Below, one piece after another: positions 13,091 through 30,683 of a stretch of DNA of 64,000 bases. A model generated the notes under the pieces. The model saw only the letters and a list, made by a program, of their open reading frames with translations, ran no database searches and had not been told where the DNA came from. Position numbers and translations under genes: made by a program. The DNA lies in assembly GCA_003255025.1 (NCBI GenBank), contig QANY01003900.1, positions 2,028,690-2,092,689 of the forward strand, read 5' to 3'. Each line of letters starts with the position of its first letter. Position 1 is the first letter of the stretch. The DNA is from Datisca glomerata. Its lineage: Eukaryota; Streptophyta; Magnoliopsida; Cucurbitales; Datiscaceae.

Positions 13091-13696
13091 TAAGGGGAAT
13101 GAGGCTAAAGTCTATTCAATGAATCATTCAGGTGGTAACCTAACCTAGTTGACCAGAGATCTCAAGATCTAGATTCAATAGGCAAACTGACAGGACTGAT
13201 TCAAATTGACACACTTAGAAACCTATAGTTTCTTCCAGCTCCTATGATATAAAGGTAGTGTGTTGCCTGTCGACGTAACAGGATATACGTAAGTATTTAA
13301 TGACATTGATGTCTTGCTTGTAAGAGGAGTATTGATAGAATACTCTTAATCTTTGTCACATATTTGAGAGTAGAAGTGGGGTCGCTTCTATGAGAGGTCT
13401 CGATGGCTTCTCTAAAGCTCTCATGAACGCAAGATCTGTTCAGGACCAAAATGAACATAAACGTGTGAACTCATATGTATTAAGAGGAGATATGTGTGAA
13501 ATTTATTGTCCTAGTTTATCTCAGAGGAAGTTCAGTTCGATAACGTAGTTCACTGTTCTTTAGAATAAATCCGATGATTTCTCACTACGGAAGGTTCAAG
13601 TCCAAAAGACACCTCTCCTTATGATTATCTCTTCTGCTCTCTCTCTCTCTCTCATGTTGTTGTCTAGTTAGGACACATTTCATTCATGTGGGGGAT

Positions 13697-14590
13697 TGTT
13701 GGAAAGATGGAGAAAATAAAAGAAAACGTCAAAGAGAAATGCGAATAAAAGTGTGTTTTGAGTATGACTGTGGGATTTAGTCCCACATTAGAAGCTAAAA
13801 AAAAAGTTGTTGGGTTTAAAAACCCAACACTCATGTCTTGGGGTAAGCCCCAAGGTGCATCCCACATTTTGTGAGAAAGAGAGGACTTAGATGGTACATG
13901 ATCCTCCCCTCGCCGTCGTCCGGCTGACCTGGCTTGGTTTGGTTCGGTCCGGATCAAAGGATTAATTTTTTACAGAAAATTTCTCTGAATAAAATTTCTT
14001 GGAGATGAAGGCTTATCTGCAGAAGATAAACATAAATTATCTTTAACAGATGTTGTTTTATTTGCATTATCTGCAGAAGATAAACAGAATATTCGATTGA
14101 TCTCCATTATCCCAAAAATCGGGCAACAATCTGATCTACATGTTTTCCTCAACTGCTTTGCTTGGATTCCAAGCTATTTTTCATTTTAAGTGCACTGCAA
14201 AAACAACATCATTTTTATCATCATAAAAATCACGAACAACACCAACGTTTTCAATATTGCATCGTGCATAATTGAGAGAGAAATTACAGAGAGTTCTAAA
14301 AGATGCTGACGTACTTGGTTGTTGTACTAAGTCTAAGATCGTTGAATCATGCAGAGACGATTCGTCGTAGTCTTCAAGCATCGAATGGAGGGTGATTATT
14401 GTCTTTAGGACTTTGCACTCGTGCAAATCTCGATCTATTATGTATTTTTTGATTTTATATTCTCATTGTAAGCGTTTTATTAATTCAGTTGTGAACATTG
14501 CTAATTGGATTTGAATTGTAATCGTTTCACTTCTCTTGAATCGTTCTTGGTTTATGAAAGGTTCTTGTTCTATATCTGCGTACCACAACA
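13697..14590 (+). repeat. 3' LTR of the copia element
   Basis: An 894-bp LTR, 61 bp longer than its partner. The excess is explained by a local duplication: the 20-mer TTATCTGCAGAAGATAAACA occurs at 14,013-14,032 and again at 14,067-14,086, against once in the 5' LTR. It ends ACCACAACA, followed by the ATAGC target duplication. Confidence 0.95.
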
Positions 14591-14595
14591 ATAGC

Positions 14596-15577
14596 AAGAT
14601 TCAATGCATTTTGAGATTATTTATTAGTAGCATTCTCGTTACTTCATTATAACATGCTGTTTAAATTCAAAATGATGATCGGATTATGATGCTTGGCTTA
14701 ACTTGAATTTTTAGATCAAAACTCTAAACCCCACTAATCATTTTAGATCATCAAGAATGTTTTAGAGGCCTTTAAATGATATTATTTTGTATAATGTAAT
14801 GGTATTATTGTTAACTAGTTTTCGCTCTTTTGGAAAAAGAAAGTGACTCACTAGTTTCGATAAAAATGGTCAGGAGCAAGCAATTGTAGAAACCCGCGGC
14901 CATGTACTTTGAATAAGATCATTCAAAGCAAATTTATATGAAAACGTCTAATATTTTTTGGAACAATAAATGTCTAACATTACATTTATAATTAATTAGA
15001 AATTCAATAATTTTTTTGTTAAAATAATTTATAAATTTAAAAAAATGAAGAAATATACTCACAATTTCTAAAACATAAATATTAAGGTTTAATAATTCTA
15101 ACTTATTAAATTCAAGATGTTCATTATTAGGATGGCTATATAACTCGATTCGTGCTTCTCCAATATTGACCGTCAGATATGAATAAGAACATGGACGGCT
15201 ATAAATCCAAGTTTGACTGGAACGCAGAAAAACCGGAGTCGGAATGATTGGCTTTGACCGGAGTTTGACAGAATAATTAAAAAAAATCAATGATAACACC
15301 TGGTGACCTTTTTAGATAGAGAAATTGTAAGAGAGAGAAAATTTGGGTTGTTATTGTCTGTTTGGAATTGTATAATTTTTCCATTTTCTTTCGCTTTCCT
15401 TCTCGTTTCTCCTCCTCTGGTTCGTGAGGTCGAGTAAGAAGGGAGAGAAATTTGAATTTCTCTCTCTTCTGGATGCTTTTTGTTTTAATTTTTCGAAATA
15501 TCGGGGGTTGAGATTCGGGGGTTCAATTTAGGGTTTACCATTTGTGCGTGTGGATTTGGGAAGGCAGCTTAATAACC
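14596..15577 (+). promoter_or_regulatory. Upstream region and 5' UTR of the SHAGGY-like kinase gene
   Basis: AT-rich DNA to about 15.3 kb, then a pyrimidine-rich stretch (about 15,360-15,420) with tctctctct-type tracts typical of plant 5' leaders, and the purine-rich sequence that leads into the ATG at 15,578. I cannot place a TATA box or start site with confidence. The minus-strand frame at 14,934-15,299 has no family resemblance. Confidence 0.4.
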
Positions 15578-21522
<5,945 letters not shown>

Positions 21523-22259
21523 ATCTTGTGGATACGTTAGTATGTGGATCATTTTCCACATTGCAATGCACCCTGCAGCAATATAGCTGGACCAACCATT
21601 TTTTTGTTCATTAATGTCTGTCTAGTCATGACAAAGCAAAAGCAAATGAGAACCTGAGAATTTGGCACTACATGGACAATCGTTTCTATTACGGATGCTA
21701 TCAGGGGGAAAGATTGATAGGCGATGAGGGTTTCTCTAACAATTAGCATATTCTTGACGTTATATATCCGTGAAAGTGCAACATGAGTTGCGCAAGTATG
21801 TAGTCATGTTGTGAAATAGTGCAAGGTGAGTTTCACTTTTACTTGTAGACAAGTAGGTGGTTTTGAGTGTGTTGTTCAATATGAATTTGTGTCATAAAGA
21901 AAAAGAGATTGCCATACAACATATGTTATTTTCCTTTTGTGATAAATTTGTGCCTGTTCTGTAATGGAAGAATTGAGAGGGCTGCTGAATTTACATCATT
22001 GTCATCCCAATAGATTGCTGAGGATCCAACTTCCTCCTCATCTTCTTCTCTTTTGTGTGGCTATTATTTTTTATAGGACTTTTCGTAATCAACGTCTAAA
22101 CAATTTTCAATTAAGGTTTATGTAATTGACATGAGATTGTTGATCAGAAGTAATTTAATATCAATCTGTATTATGTATTCATTTTTCTATTAATTTGCTA
22201 CTTTTTGTTTTAGTTTACTGCGTCAACTGTTGTAATGGTTATCGTACTGTGTTCTCTCT

Positions 22260-22262
<3 letters not shown>
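21523..22262 (+). other. 3' UTR and downstream flank of the kinase gene
   Basis: T-rich sequence after the kinase stop, probably the 3' UTR (about 300-500 bp in such genes) and flank. No second gene is seen. The minus-strand frame at 21,549-21,749 is not supported by any family resemblance. Confidence 0.5.

Positions 22263-22334
<72 letters not shown>
22263..22334. repeat. 72-bp homopolymeric C tract
   Basis: An uninterrupted run of 72 C, about 740 bp beyond the kinase stop codon. Proline-run and glycine-run frames through it are artefacts of the homopolymer. Confidence 0.95.
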
Positions 22335-22335
<1 letters not shown>

Positions 22336-22772
22336 TCTTTTCTCATCATGTATCGAAGATTCATAATAATACAGTAGAATGCCAATGCCTCTTGAAAAAG
22401 AGCGAAGGAAATTCCTCACGGCTTTTATTGATGCGAGCTCAAACACTGATTTTTTACTTCCTTTTTCTTATTGCTTTATGCTTTGACAAAATTGTGTAGA
22501 TTTATTTCGTTTTCTTTCTATTTTTGAATGTCGCATTCAAATTTTTAACTTCAAAAAAATGTAGAAATAACTGAAGCCGTCAAATTACTTATCATAAAAG
22601 AATACTAAGAAGATATGCCCACCTAATTGCTTCCACACAAAGCCATTTAAAAAAAAAGCTATTTGAAAACGAATTCACAATATTCCTAATATTTGTAGTA
22701 TTTCACATAAATGTAAGTTATGTTATATATTAAATATGTGATGATCTTAAGTTACTCTCATTTATATCTATA
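22335..22772. other. AT-rich intergenic DNA
   Basis: No coding frame or repeat structure recognised between the poly-C tract and the short Helitron-like element. Confidence 0.5.
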
Positions 22773-23392
22773 TCTATACTATATTAAAAAATTCAAAAGT
22801 TTTAAATAGAATAGAATAAATTTCCATTTTTTTTAATTTAATTCATTTATATTACTATTCACTAATATTTTGTTTATTAATAATTATAAAATTCAGTATT
22901 CTATATTAATATGTTATTATGAAATGTATATGTCTGTATAGATGAATTTTGAAATCATTATGGATTTGTTTTAGATAATAATGATGAATTATTGTCGAAT
23001 TTTTTGTGTTGGTAAATGGGATTCCATTTTGTATTTGTTAAGTTTTCATTTCCTACTAAATGTAATAATGTCAATGTTCATTATTGGTAGTAAAATATAT
23101 TGTAAGATTATATTTTCTCTTCTTAAATAATTTATTTTTGTCTCATCTTACAATATATATTCATTAGGATTATGCATTCTATAATTTTAAAATCTCTTAG
23201 TACTTAATCAAATTTCATTCTATCTACAATAGTTTATATGAGAAAGTATCATTTCTACCAGTACTATTTTACTTTATTTTATACTTACAATAATTTTCAA
23301 AGTTAATGTAATTTCAACATTAATATTAATTTTAAATCGTTGAATATTTATAGATTATTTTAACATGTGCAAAGCACGTACTTTTTTTACTA
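22773..23392 (+). mobile_element. Short non-autonomous Helitron-like element
   Basis: The left end TCTATACTATATTAAAA, preceded by A, matches the 5' terminus style of many plant Helitrons. The right part holds a short hairpin, GTGC-aaa-GCAC (about 23,367-23,377), shortly before ACTA|T, resembling the 3' hairpin that precedes the CTRR end. The final CTRR is imperfect here. The interior is AT-rich and non-coding. Boundaries and identity are inferred from these terminal signals only. Confidence 0.5.
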
Positions 23393-24003
23393 TAATTTAT
23401 AAAAAAAAAAAGGTATTTAGTTACTCAATCCATAAAATGCAATGAAAATGGCAAATTGTTAAGAAAAATGTCATTTATTATACAGAGGCTTTAATTTTTT
23501 CTAAAATTTACTTTTTAGCATAATTAGTTTAACAAATCCTATACTTAAACTAAACACTGCCCTTTAATACAAATCCGGTAACTAATGCAAAAAAAAACAA
23601 TATATATAATTTGTAGGTAAATTTAAATTTTTTTACATAATAATACATATTACTCAAATTCAAATTTCACTTAAGATCTCCAAGAGCTTTGAGCCGCCCC
23701 GGTATACAATCCTCCATCGTTCATAGTGGATCACAACTGGACCTACCATATTAAACCGCTAAGATCGCACACACAGTACACAATTCTTATTGAAAAATGA
23801 GCACTGACAATTGCCAGATAAGACTTACAGTACCAAACAAGGCTGCATGGCTATTACCCTCTTCAGTTACAAACGAGAAAATTCCACCACCTTTCTTTCA
23901 CTAAACGACAAATACCTGAAATTCTTTAAAAAAAATCATCTAAAAATCAAACCGAACCGAACCCGAAACACAACTTTATCGGATCAAACCGGGATTGGAG
24001 TGC
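23393..24003. other. Intergenic DNA and upstream promoter of the C2 gene
   Basis: AT-rich to about 23,650, then less so towards the C2 gene promoter. The plus-strand frame 23,811-24,092 runs through the promoter and leader into the true start and is not a gene. Confidence 0.5.
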
Positions 24004-24011
24004 TATATAAA
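24004..24011 (+). promoter_or_regulatory. TATA box of the C2-domain gene
   Basis: TATATAAA, 74 bp before the start codon at 24,085. Expected transcription start is about 25-35 bp downstream, giving a leader of roughly 45-55 nt. Confidence 0.75.
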
Positions 24012-24084
24012 GGGCTGGTTGGACACTTGGGTTACTCACACACTTTCAAAGTAGAAAATATTCAAAACCAAAGAAGAAGAAAAA

Positions 24085-25185
24085 ATGGTTAGGGGAACGC
24101 TTGAAGTTCTTGTAGTTAACGCCAATGGCCTTAAGAAAACTGATATTCTCAGTAAGCTCTTCCTTTCTGTAACTGATCTTTATTTCTCTAATTAATTCTT
24201 TCTCTCTCTGTTTCATCTATGTGACTTTTAATGGTCGATTTTACTGGTTTTGATCATATTCTAATACTTTTGCTCTGTATTTCGGTTAATCTGATCGATC
24301 TTGTTAGACTTGCACATGCAAGTTTATTATTCCAATACATTGTGGCTTTTTGGACTTCTTTTCGTCTTTAATTTCTACGGCATTTCGTTTAAATTCTCTT
24401 ACGCTATGTTTGGATTTCGAGACATTTTCCAGGAAAAGGAAACATTAAAGGGACCGAGGGAGTGAGATTAAATGAAAATTAGTTTTAAATTCCTCATTTT
24501 CTGATTATTTAATTGAAAACATAAAAGAGATTGAAATTCTTTGGTTTTGTTGAAATTTTTATTAGCAGGCAAGATGGATCCTTACGTGATTCTTACTTGC
24601 CGTACTCAGGAGCACAAAAGCAGTGTGGCTAAAGGTACATTTCTAGCAATCATCACCGTATAATATATTTGTTTTATATACGGAAAAGTTTGATTCTTAA
24701 AACTTGTTGCTATTAGAGAAAAGATTTAAATGTTATCCTTAATGATTCAATGGACTGCTTGGGTGAGTGCAGGCGCCGGTTCTAATCCAGAATGGAATGA
24801 GAGCTTTTTATTCACAATAGCTGATGGTGCTTCAGAACTCCGCCTCAAAATAATGGACAAAGATACCTTTTCAAAAGATGATCTGGTTGGAGAAGTAACG
24901 TAAGTCTCCTCTTTTACTCCACGAACAAGAGGTCATGTAACGTGCATCTGATCATTCATTTCATAGTTTTAAAACAAGCTAATTTTCCCAAGTAAACAGT
25001 AAAGATATAGTGTTGTTTTACGCTAATAAATGTTGACCATTGAAAAATAAAACAAAATTTGCAGAATCCCCTTAGAGACTGTGCTGAATGAAAGAAGCCA
25101 TCCACCAACTGGATATAATGTTGTGAAGAACGAGAAATCTCGTGGAGAGATTAGAGTTGGTCTTACCTTCTTTCCTGAGCCCTGA
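24085..25185 (+). CDS. Small C2-domain protein (elicitor-responsive protein type)
   Basis: Single C2 domain, a Ca2+-dependent phospholipid-binding fold; rice and other plant homologues are known as elicitor-responsive proteins. Coding exons 24085-24151, 24569-24634, 24773-24899 and 25065-25185 join in frame through GT-AG introns to 126 residues. The N-terminus MVRGTLEVLVVNANGLKKTD is the first C2 strand. MDPYVIL carries the first Ca2+-loop aspartate, NPEWNESFLF is the signature middle motif, and IMDKDTFSKDDLVGE supplies the other loop aspartates. The protein ends GLTFFPEP, the usual place, with almost nothing outside the C2 fold. A donor directly after the stop (25,187) and an acceptor at about 25,459 suggest an intron in the 3' UTR. 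A TATA box stands upstream. Family assignment is firm; the biological role is inferred from homologues. Confidence 0.92.
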
Positions 25186-26332
25186 GGTACGTTTCTTTAT
25201 GACTTCATTTTTTTTTATCTTTCCTTATTTCTTTGGACTATCAATAAGTAGTATTCTATGGATTTAGATCCTCTGATGTTACTTTTAGTATCAGTGATCA
25301 TGTTTCTCCAATCTCAAACATGAGAGAGAACCCAAATCCGCATTTTATCGAGAGGATGTAGAGTCTCTCAATTGCATAACTTACATTTTTATTGTCTTCT
25401 CAGCTTGTGGAAATGCAGTAAGTCTACAAACTAATACACTAAAATACTTGTTGTTGCAGGAAAGATGGTGGTTCATGATATTGCCATATATAAAATGAGG
25501 AAGCCATGGAGGATGAGAAACAATATTACTAAAATAACTTTATGTTATGTGCTGTTTGAAGTTTATTTCTCTATGTTATAACTGCATGCTGCTATCGATC
25601 ATTGTGAAACAAATCCTTATCAAATATTAATTATATATCTAGCCTTCTGCTTTAATGTGTTTGTTGGAGTTTGTCCTAAGTCAATACGTAAATAGCTTTC
25701 TTCCTTACTAAACTACGTTGTCTTACGTGATAAAAGAGTAGACAGCTGGTTCAAATATATCTGCAAAAGTAACTCGAAGGATTACTCGTATGGACATCTC
25801 CAACTTCTTTTTGTTTGACCATATTCCTATTCTTAAATCTCAATCGTTTATTTGTAGATCCAAAGGCTTAATTTTCCATATGATAACCACATTATTTATT
25901 AACATTTGTAAATGTGCTTGGAAGGAGTTTAACTGTTGATTGATAATAAACTTGTCGAAATGGTATAATTTGACCCTATGAGTAAATAATATATTTTTGA
26001 CGTGATACAATGGAGGTTGTTTTTGTTTTGTTTTTTTCTCTTAGTTGACTGTAATACAGTCACTGGATACAGGGGTATCCTCGTTTAATATAATTTTATT
26101 TACCGAAGAAAAAGAAACAAGTAATATATATGTATAGGTATCTACTATTCATCAGTAAGTTTTGCAGACCAAAGTCCTAATCATGAGTGTGAAGCTCACA
26201 AAATAAGAATGAACTGACTTCTGTGGCACTCAAAAGCCATTTTTTTGTCTTAACACCCAAAAGCCATAAACCATTTTCTGCACTCCCACACTTTCAACAC
26301 CATTCGGATTTCTTGTTCGGCTGCAATACATG
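25186..26332. other. 3' UTR of the C2 gene and convergent intergenic region
   Basis: The 3' UTR probably continues in an exon from 25,460 to about 25,650. Beyond that lies AT-rich spacer up to the stop codon of the oppositely oriented MBD-like gene. No other coding sequence seen. Confidence 0.5.
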
Positions 26333-28109
26333 TCAAGCTTTGGTATTTCTCTTTCGGCTGTAGGTTAGCATCATTTCAAGGCCTGCCTGATCAGACATGG
26401 AATCGGCATCACCCGACTCTTTGGATTCATCAAGGTCCTCGCAATTAATGGTCTTGTCCATGTCTACACTTCTCTTAACTGTGAGAAAATGTGAAAAACT
26501 AATAAGGTCAAATTCTGCAGCTATAAACTCTGACATTATATAAATAATAAAAATGTAAACAGAACGAAAATATTTTAGATACACACAAAATGTTTTGTGT
26601 GAAAATTACTATTATATGAGCTTTTCATTGCAAAATCAAGAACAAGCCTTGCAAAATATGGATATAAAGAGCTGTCATTTATTCTTAAGTTGAGAAATTT
26701 ACTCTGTTCATCAGCTGACAATTTTGAGCTATGACCTGAAGAATGGTTCTCCTGTGCGAACAAGCCAGATTTCTTCCTCCGAGATGATACCACAGCTTTG
26801 AACCTGTCACTATCCTGTAATGGAAGATGAACAACAAATTAATAAGAAAAATAGGAAGTTCCAATTCAAATCAAGATCAAATCCATAATGTAGAGTGGAC
26901 TTCTGAAATTCAAAATGGAAAGGAAGTCAAAGACAGAAGCTAATGAAACATGCATGTAAATTGTAGAATATCTAACTTCAAAAATTCAAGCAAAATCATC
27001 AGTTGAAGATGCTCAATCTCTTCCATATATATATACTTTGCAGGAAAGAACAACTCCATTCATTGAACAATTGTTAATTATATTATGTTCAGATAGGACT
27101 TGAAATTTTATAAACATTATCCAAACAGAAAGTACTCTGGATTCATTCACATTTCCTTATGTTCTCGGAGTTCGGAGGTGATTTTGGTAAACAATAAATT
27201 TCTGCCTTGAAAATATTACATCCGTAAACGATACAAGGAGGGACTACATTCGACAACGCCTATAAAAATCAGTTTATTCAGATGCTCATGGGCTTTATTA
27301 AATGACAAAGTTTGATAAGCACAACTTTTTTATATAACCTCAACTAAATCCTAACTTTAGAGTTCAACATCAATGGTTAAGTCATGAAGCTGATACGGTT
27401 CAACAGGATGAAACTCACCGACGCATATATGGAAAGTTTGGCTTCCTTAGCATAATCCACATAGCGAATCATTTCTGAATAAGCGAAGAATTGCTGGCCA
27501 ATCAGTAAACAGTAATAGTACTGCACAATTATCAAACAAGTAAAAAATGGTATTATTTCCAAAACTTGGTGATTTGCTGATAAGCACACCGTTACATATA
27601 ATATAGATTTCTGCTATGTACCTTCAAGCTCAGAAAAGAAAAAATAAAACTCCATCAGCTTACAATTTCGAATCAAACTATAATTTCTCTAAAAAAGCAC
27701 TTCATTACAAATAGCACATCTCTGTTACGTGCATCCAAGCCCAGAAAAGTATAAAGTTCCATCATCTTATAATTTCAAATAAAAAAAAATCTCTCGTGTT
27801 AATTTCAGCCGTCTTAAGAAATCTTTCGTTTCATTATAAGAAGACAGTCAAATTGATAACCCTCAAATTGAACTATTCAGACAACCCAATTTGAAGAAGA
27901 TTGACAAATCTGCAATCTATAAAGGTTATTTAAGCAGTCATCATCTTGGCCCAATAATATAATATCAAACTCTGATGGATGAAATCTTATCTGAATATAT
28001 GATAATAGAAAGGCATCAAGAATGAAATTACTGAGACTTTAGATCCATCATTTTGGACTTCAGTCTTCAAAGACCAGCCACTCGGAATTGGGTCTGATGC
28101 ATCCGCCAT
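26333..28109 (-). CDS. Methyl-CpG-binding-domain (MBD)-like protein
   Basis: Coding exons on the minus strand: 28109-28032, 27520-27419, 26814-26610, 26478-26333. They join in frame through GT-AG sites to 176 residues. The donors of exons 1 and 3 are the weaker GTAATT. Residues 1-60 read like an MBD fold: an IPSGW start, DGSKV, then YYY, GQQFFAYSEMIRYV and AKEAKL, the positions where MBDs have a conserved Trp, the Tyr strand and a RYL helix. The usual arginine fingers are not evident, so binding to methylated CpG is doubtful. Residues 61-130 are basic and polar (SSRRKKSG) and the C-terminus is acidic (CEDLDESKESGDADS) followed by a basic end (SRKRNTKA), consistent with a nuclear protein. Known MBD family members act in chromatin; the role of this one is unknown. 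Exon 3's end is the least certain junction. Confidence 0.72.
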
Positions 28110-29108
28110 GTCTGAAAATACCGTCCGCCTTTAACAGAGCTCATGAATTTCTTTCCTCCATACCTCCTGATATGGCAAGCTCTTCTGCTATATCATTGCA
28201 ATAATAACATTGCCTTAAAAGGCTAATATTGAAGAAAGATAAGATGCCCCCGGCACCACGTGTTCCCATCCACCGCACGTGTTACAACTGGGGACCTAAA
28301 ACATTTCTGAAAACGAAGAACATTGGTTATTCTTATTTTCTGTATCTCATCTACCCTCTTTCCACCAGTATCTTCCTTATTTGGATAATATATGGAGGAA
28401 AAGAAAGAAAACGAAGATTAAAGGAAAATGAAACGAAGGAAATCTATAGAAATTAATTGATCTTCATAAAAACAGTAAAAACAGCAAAAAGCAAGGGGAT
28501 AACAAAGAATTACTACAGATGGTCAACTTGGAATCCCGTTAATATATATGATTAGCATCTAAAGCCTGCTGCCCAGTATGATCCCTGATTGAATAAGCAG
28601 CCTTCATAACCGCCAGGCAGACATCCCAGCGAAGAAACTAGAAATGATAGACATAATAAATCAAAATAAAATGCAGGATGAATACTGTCCTAATGAAAAA
28701 TTTCAGAAAAAAAAAATCAGATATATGCAATTCAGACTCACTAACTTATCATATTCAAAACAGAAAGCAAAGGCCTAGAAAGTTGAAACCCACACCTGTG
28801 TGATACTCACAAATCAGAAGTTGAAACCCACAAATCAGAAGAATGTAGAAGCAAGAAGAAGCAGTGCAGACTAAATCTATGTAATACTCGCCCGAAATGG
28901 AGGCAATCGAACAATATCCGTGTTTTATTTACAAAATAAACATGAACATACGTTCGATGTTATGATTTCCATAAACAAAACTTTTTGAGTCTTTAACATA
29001 TATTCTAAAAACAGACAAGCAACATATTAACAGAGAAGAATAAACAATTTACCATTCTTTGCTCCTAAATCACTGCAGAGGCACAGATGCTACATGCTAG
29101 TAGAGTAA
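28110..29108. other. Upstream region of the MBD-like gene
   Basis: Contains the 5' flank and probable leader of the minus-strand MBD-like gene. A short exon-like reading on the minus strand at about 28,545-28,640 is discussed as a finding; it is not assigned to any gene. The plus-strand frame at 28,229-28,456 has no support. Confidence 0.4.
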
Positions 29109-30010
29109 ATTTAGTCGTTGTTTCTTATTTTCACCAAATAGGTCCCTCTCTCACGATTTCCGTTTAATAGAAAACGGAGAGGGATCTGTCATCGTCTCCT
29201 TCACAAAGACAACCACCATTGGCGAGAAAAATCATGTATAATGGCTGCTCAGCTGAATAAAAACGCCAAAAGCTGAGAATAAATTCGTCTAGATTACAAG
29301 TTAGAGTTCTATTCAATTTCTTCATGCAATCCAAAATCAGCCTTTTTTTTCAAAACCCCTTCTTCTAAATCTGCCACCAAGTTGCCTGAGCCACCTCAAA
29401 ATTTTGACGAACCCGACGACGGATTGACGATCTGGGAGAAGACAAAGCATATAAGCGTGGAACTCAATTCCATATAGGAATGTGTTTCTTGAACTCTGTT
29501 TTAACTCCTTTTCCACCTGATTTCCACTATTACACTGATGTTCGATTGCAAGAAAATTTTACAATTGAAATAGTTCGCACTTATTGTATATGAAAGCACA
29601 ATCAATTATCTAACATACCCAGAAAGTAAAAGGAGCATAATTTGTCGAGGTGGGTTATTTTGAAGAATGAGGGTACACATTCGCTTTTCCATTTTTAGCT
29701 GTTCACTGATGAATTATGTTATAAAAATGGTAAAGAGGAAATGGAGCGAATCCATAGTCAGTTGCAAAAACGCCGAAGAACCCTAATTCAGACAACTCCA
29801 TCTAAGTTGCCCCTAATAAATCTGGAATGAAAAGTTCTTAAAGAAGGACATGTTGGCAGCTTCCATGGTGGTATCTTTATACAGCAGAGGAAGGAGCTTC
29901 TATAGATGGCAGCTTTTATCACGTGTAAAATCCCCCTCCGTTTCTATTAAACGGGAATCGTGGGGAAGGGTCTATTTGACGAAAATAAAAAACAACAAGA
30001 AAGACTAAAA
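29109..30010. mobile_element. Non-autonomous element with ~75-bp terminal inverted repeats
   Basis: The left arm (29,109-29,185) and right arm (29,930-30,010) are inverted copies: both contain an AAATAGGTCC/AAATAGACCC block, CGATTYCCGTTTAATAG and a CGGAGRGGGAT end. The ~745-bp interior has no coding frame. Long inverted repeats suggest a Mutator-like (MULE/Pack-type) element, but I found no convincing 9-bp target duplication, so superfamily is uncertain. Confidence 0.65.
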
Positions 30011-30683
30011 TGATGATTTAAAAAGTATACGAGTACGTTTCATTTAAAAGTATAGAGGTGTAATTTATATTTTAGTCATTTATTTATCAAGTAAAGAAGT
30101 AATTTATATTTCATGGTTTAAAAATGTCGAAACACATTTCATTTAATTATATTTGACGGAGTAATTTTGTTCTTAGATGTATTGTCACGTTCGGGTTTAA
30201 CGCACTTTTTATCGATCACGTTGCTCCAAAATTAGAGAATATATTTAATAAATTTGATTATTGACGTAGATGATAGATCTAAATATATTAAACAAGATCT
30301 TCTTACATTTAGCACAAGAGAAGAGGACCCGATTTACATCTTTTTTACATTTAGTTATAGCATATAAATTTTTTGTGGCCCTTGGAAGGTATCATCATTC
30401 TTGTAGGACTGCTAATTCTAATCATTCTAGAAAGACTCCATCCTCAAATAATCCTAGGATGTTTTTATCAGTTTTGTAGTTAGAATTAGAAAACATAATA
30501 ACGCACGCATCAAGGAAAATGTGTCCGGAAATTGTTCACAAATTAGATAGAACACAATCCATAGACTCGTTCTATAAAAGTACTAGTATTATAAGAATTC
30601 ATCAACGTTTTTTTTTTAATTGTCGACTATGAATGTGATATTACCCCTTCAACAGTAAAAAATAATGCATCATTTTTCTTGGG
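30011..30683. other. AT-rich spacer between two inverted-repeat elements
   Basis: No recognisable gene. The frame at 30,270-30,479 (69 codons) is short and without family resemblance. Confidence 0.5.

Larger units (their letters stand above)
8338..14590 (+). mobile_element. Complete Ty1/copia LTR retrotransposon, inactive
   Basis: A 6.25-kb element running from TGTTGGAAAG to ACCACAACA. It is flanked by the identical 5-bp sequence ATAGC at 8,333-8,337 and 14,591-14,595, which is the target duplication and fixes both ends. The order LTR, gag, protease, integrase, RT, RNase H, LTR is the copia order (integrase before RT). Every domain carries stops or active-site changes, so it is dead. The sequence just inside the 5' LTR does not look like the usual initiator-Met tRNA primer site. 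A purine-rich GTGGGGGAT (about 13,688-13,696) precedes the 3' LTR as polypurine tract. The two LTRs have diverged by many substitutions, indicating an old insertion. Confidence 0.95.

Noticed and set aside
22195..22446. Proline-rich and glycine-rich frames
   Set aside because: Translations of the 72-C homopolymer in opposite directions.
29101..30020. A 9-bp target duplication for the 29.1-30.0 kb element
   Set aside because: No matching flanking words at either candidate end, so I did not claim the Mutator superfamily.
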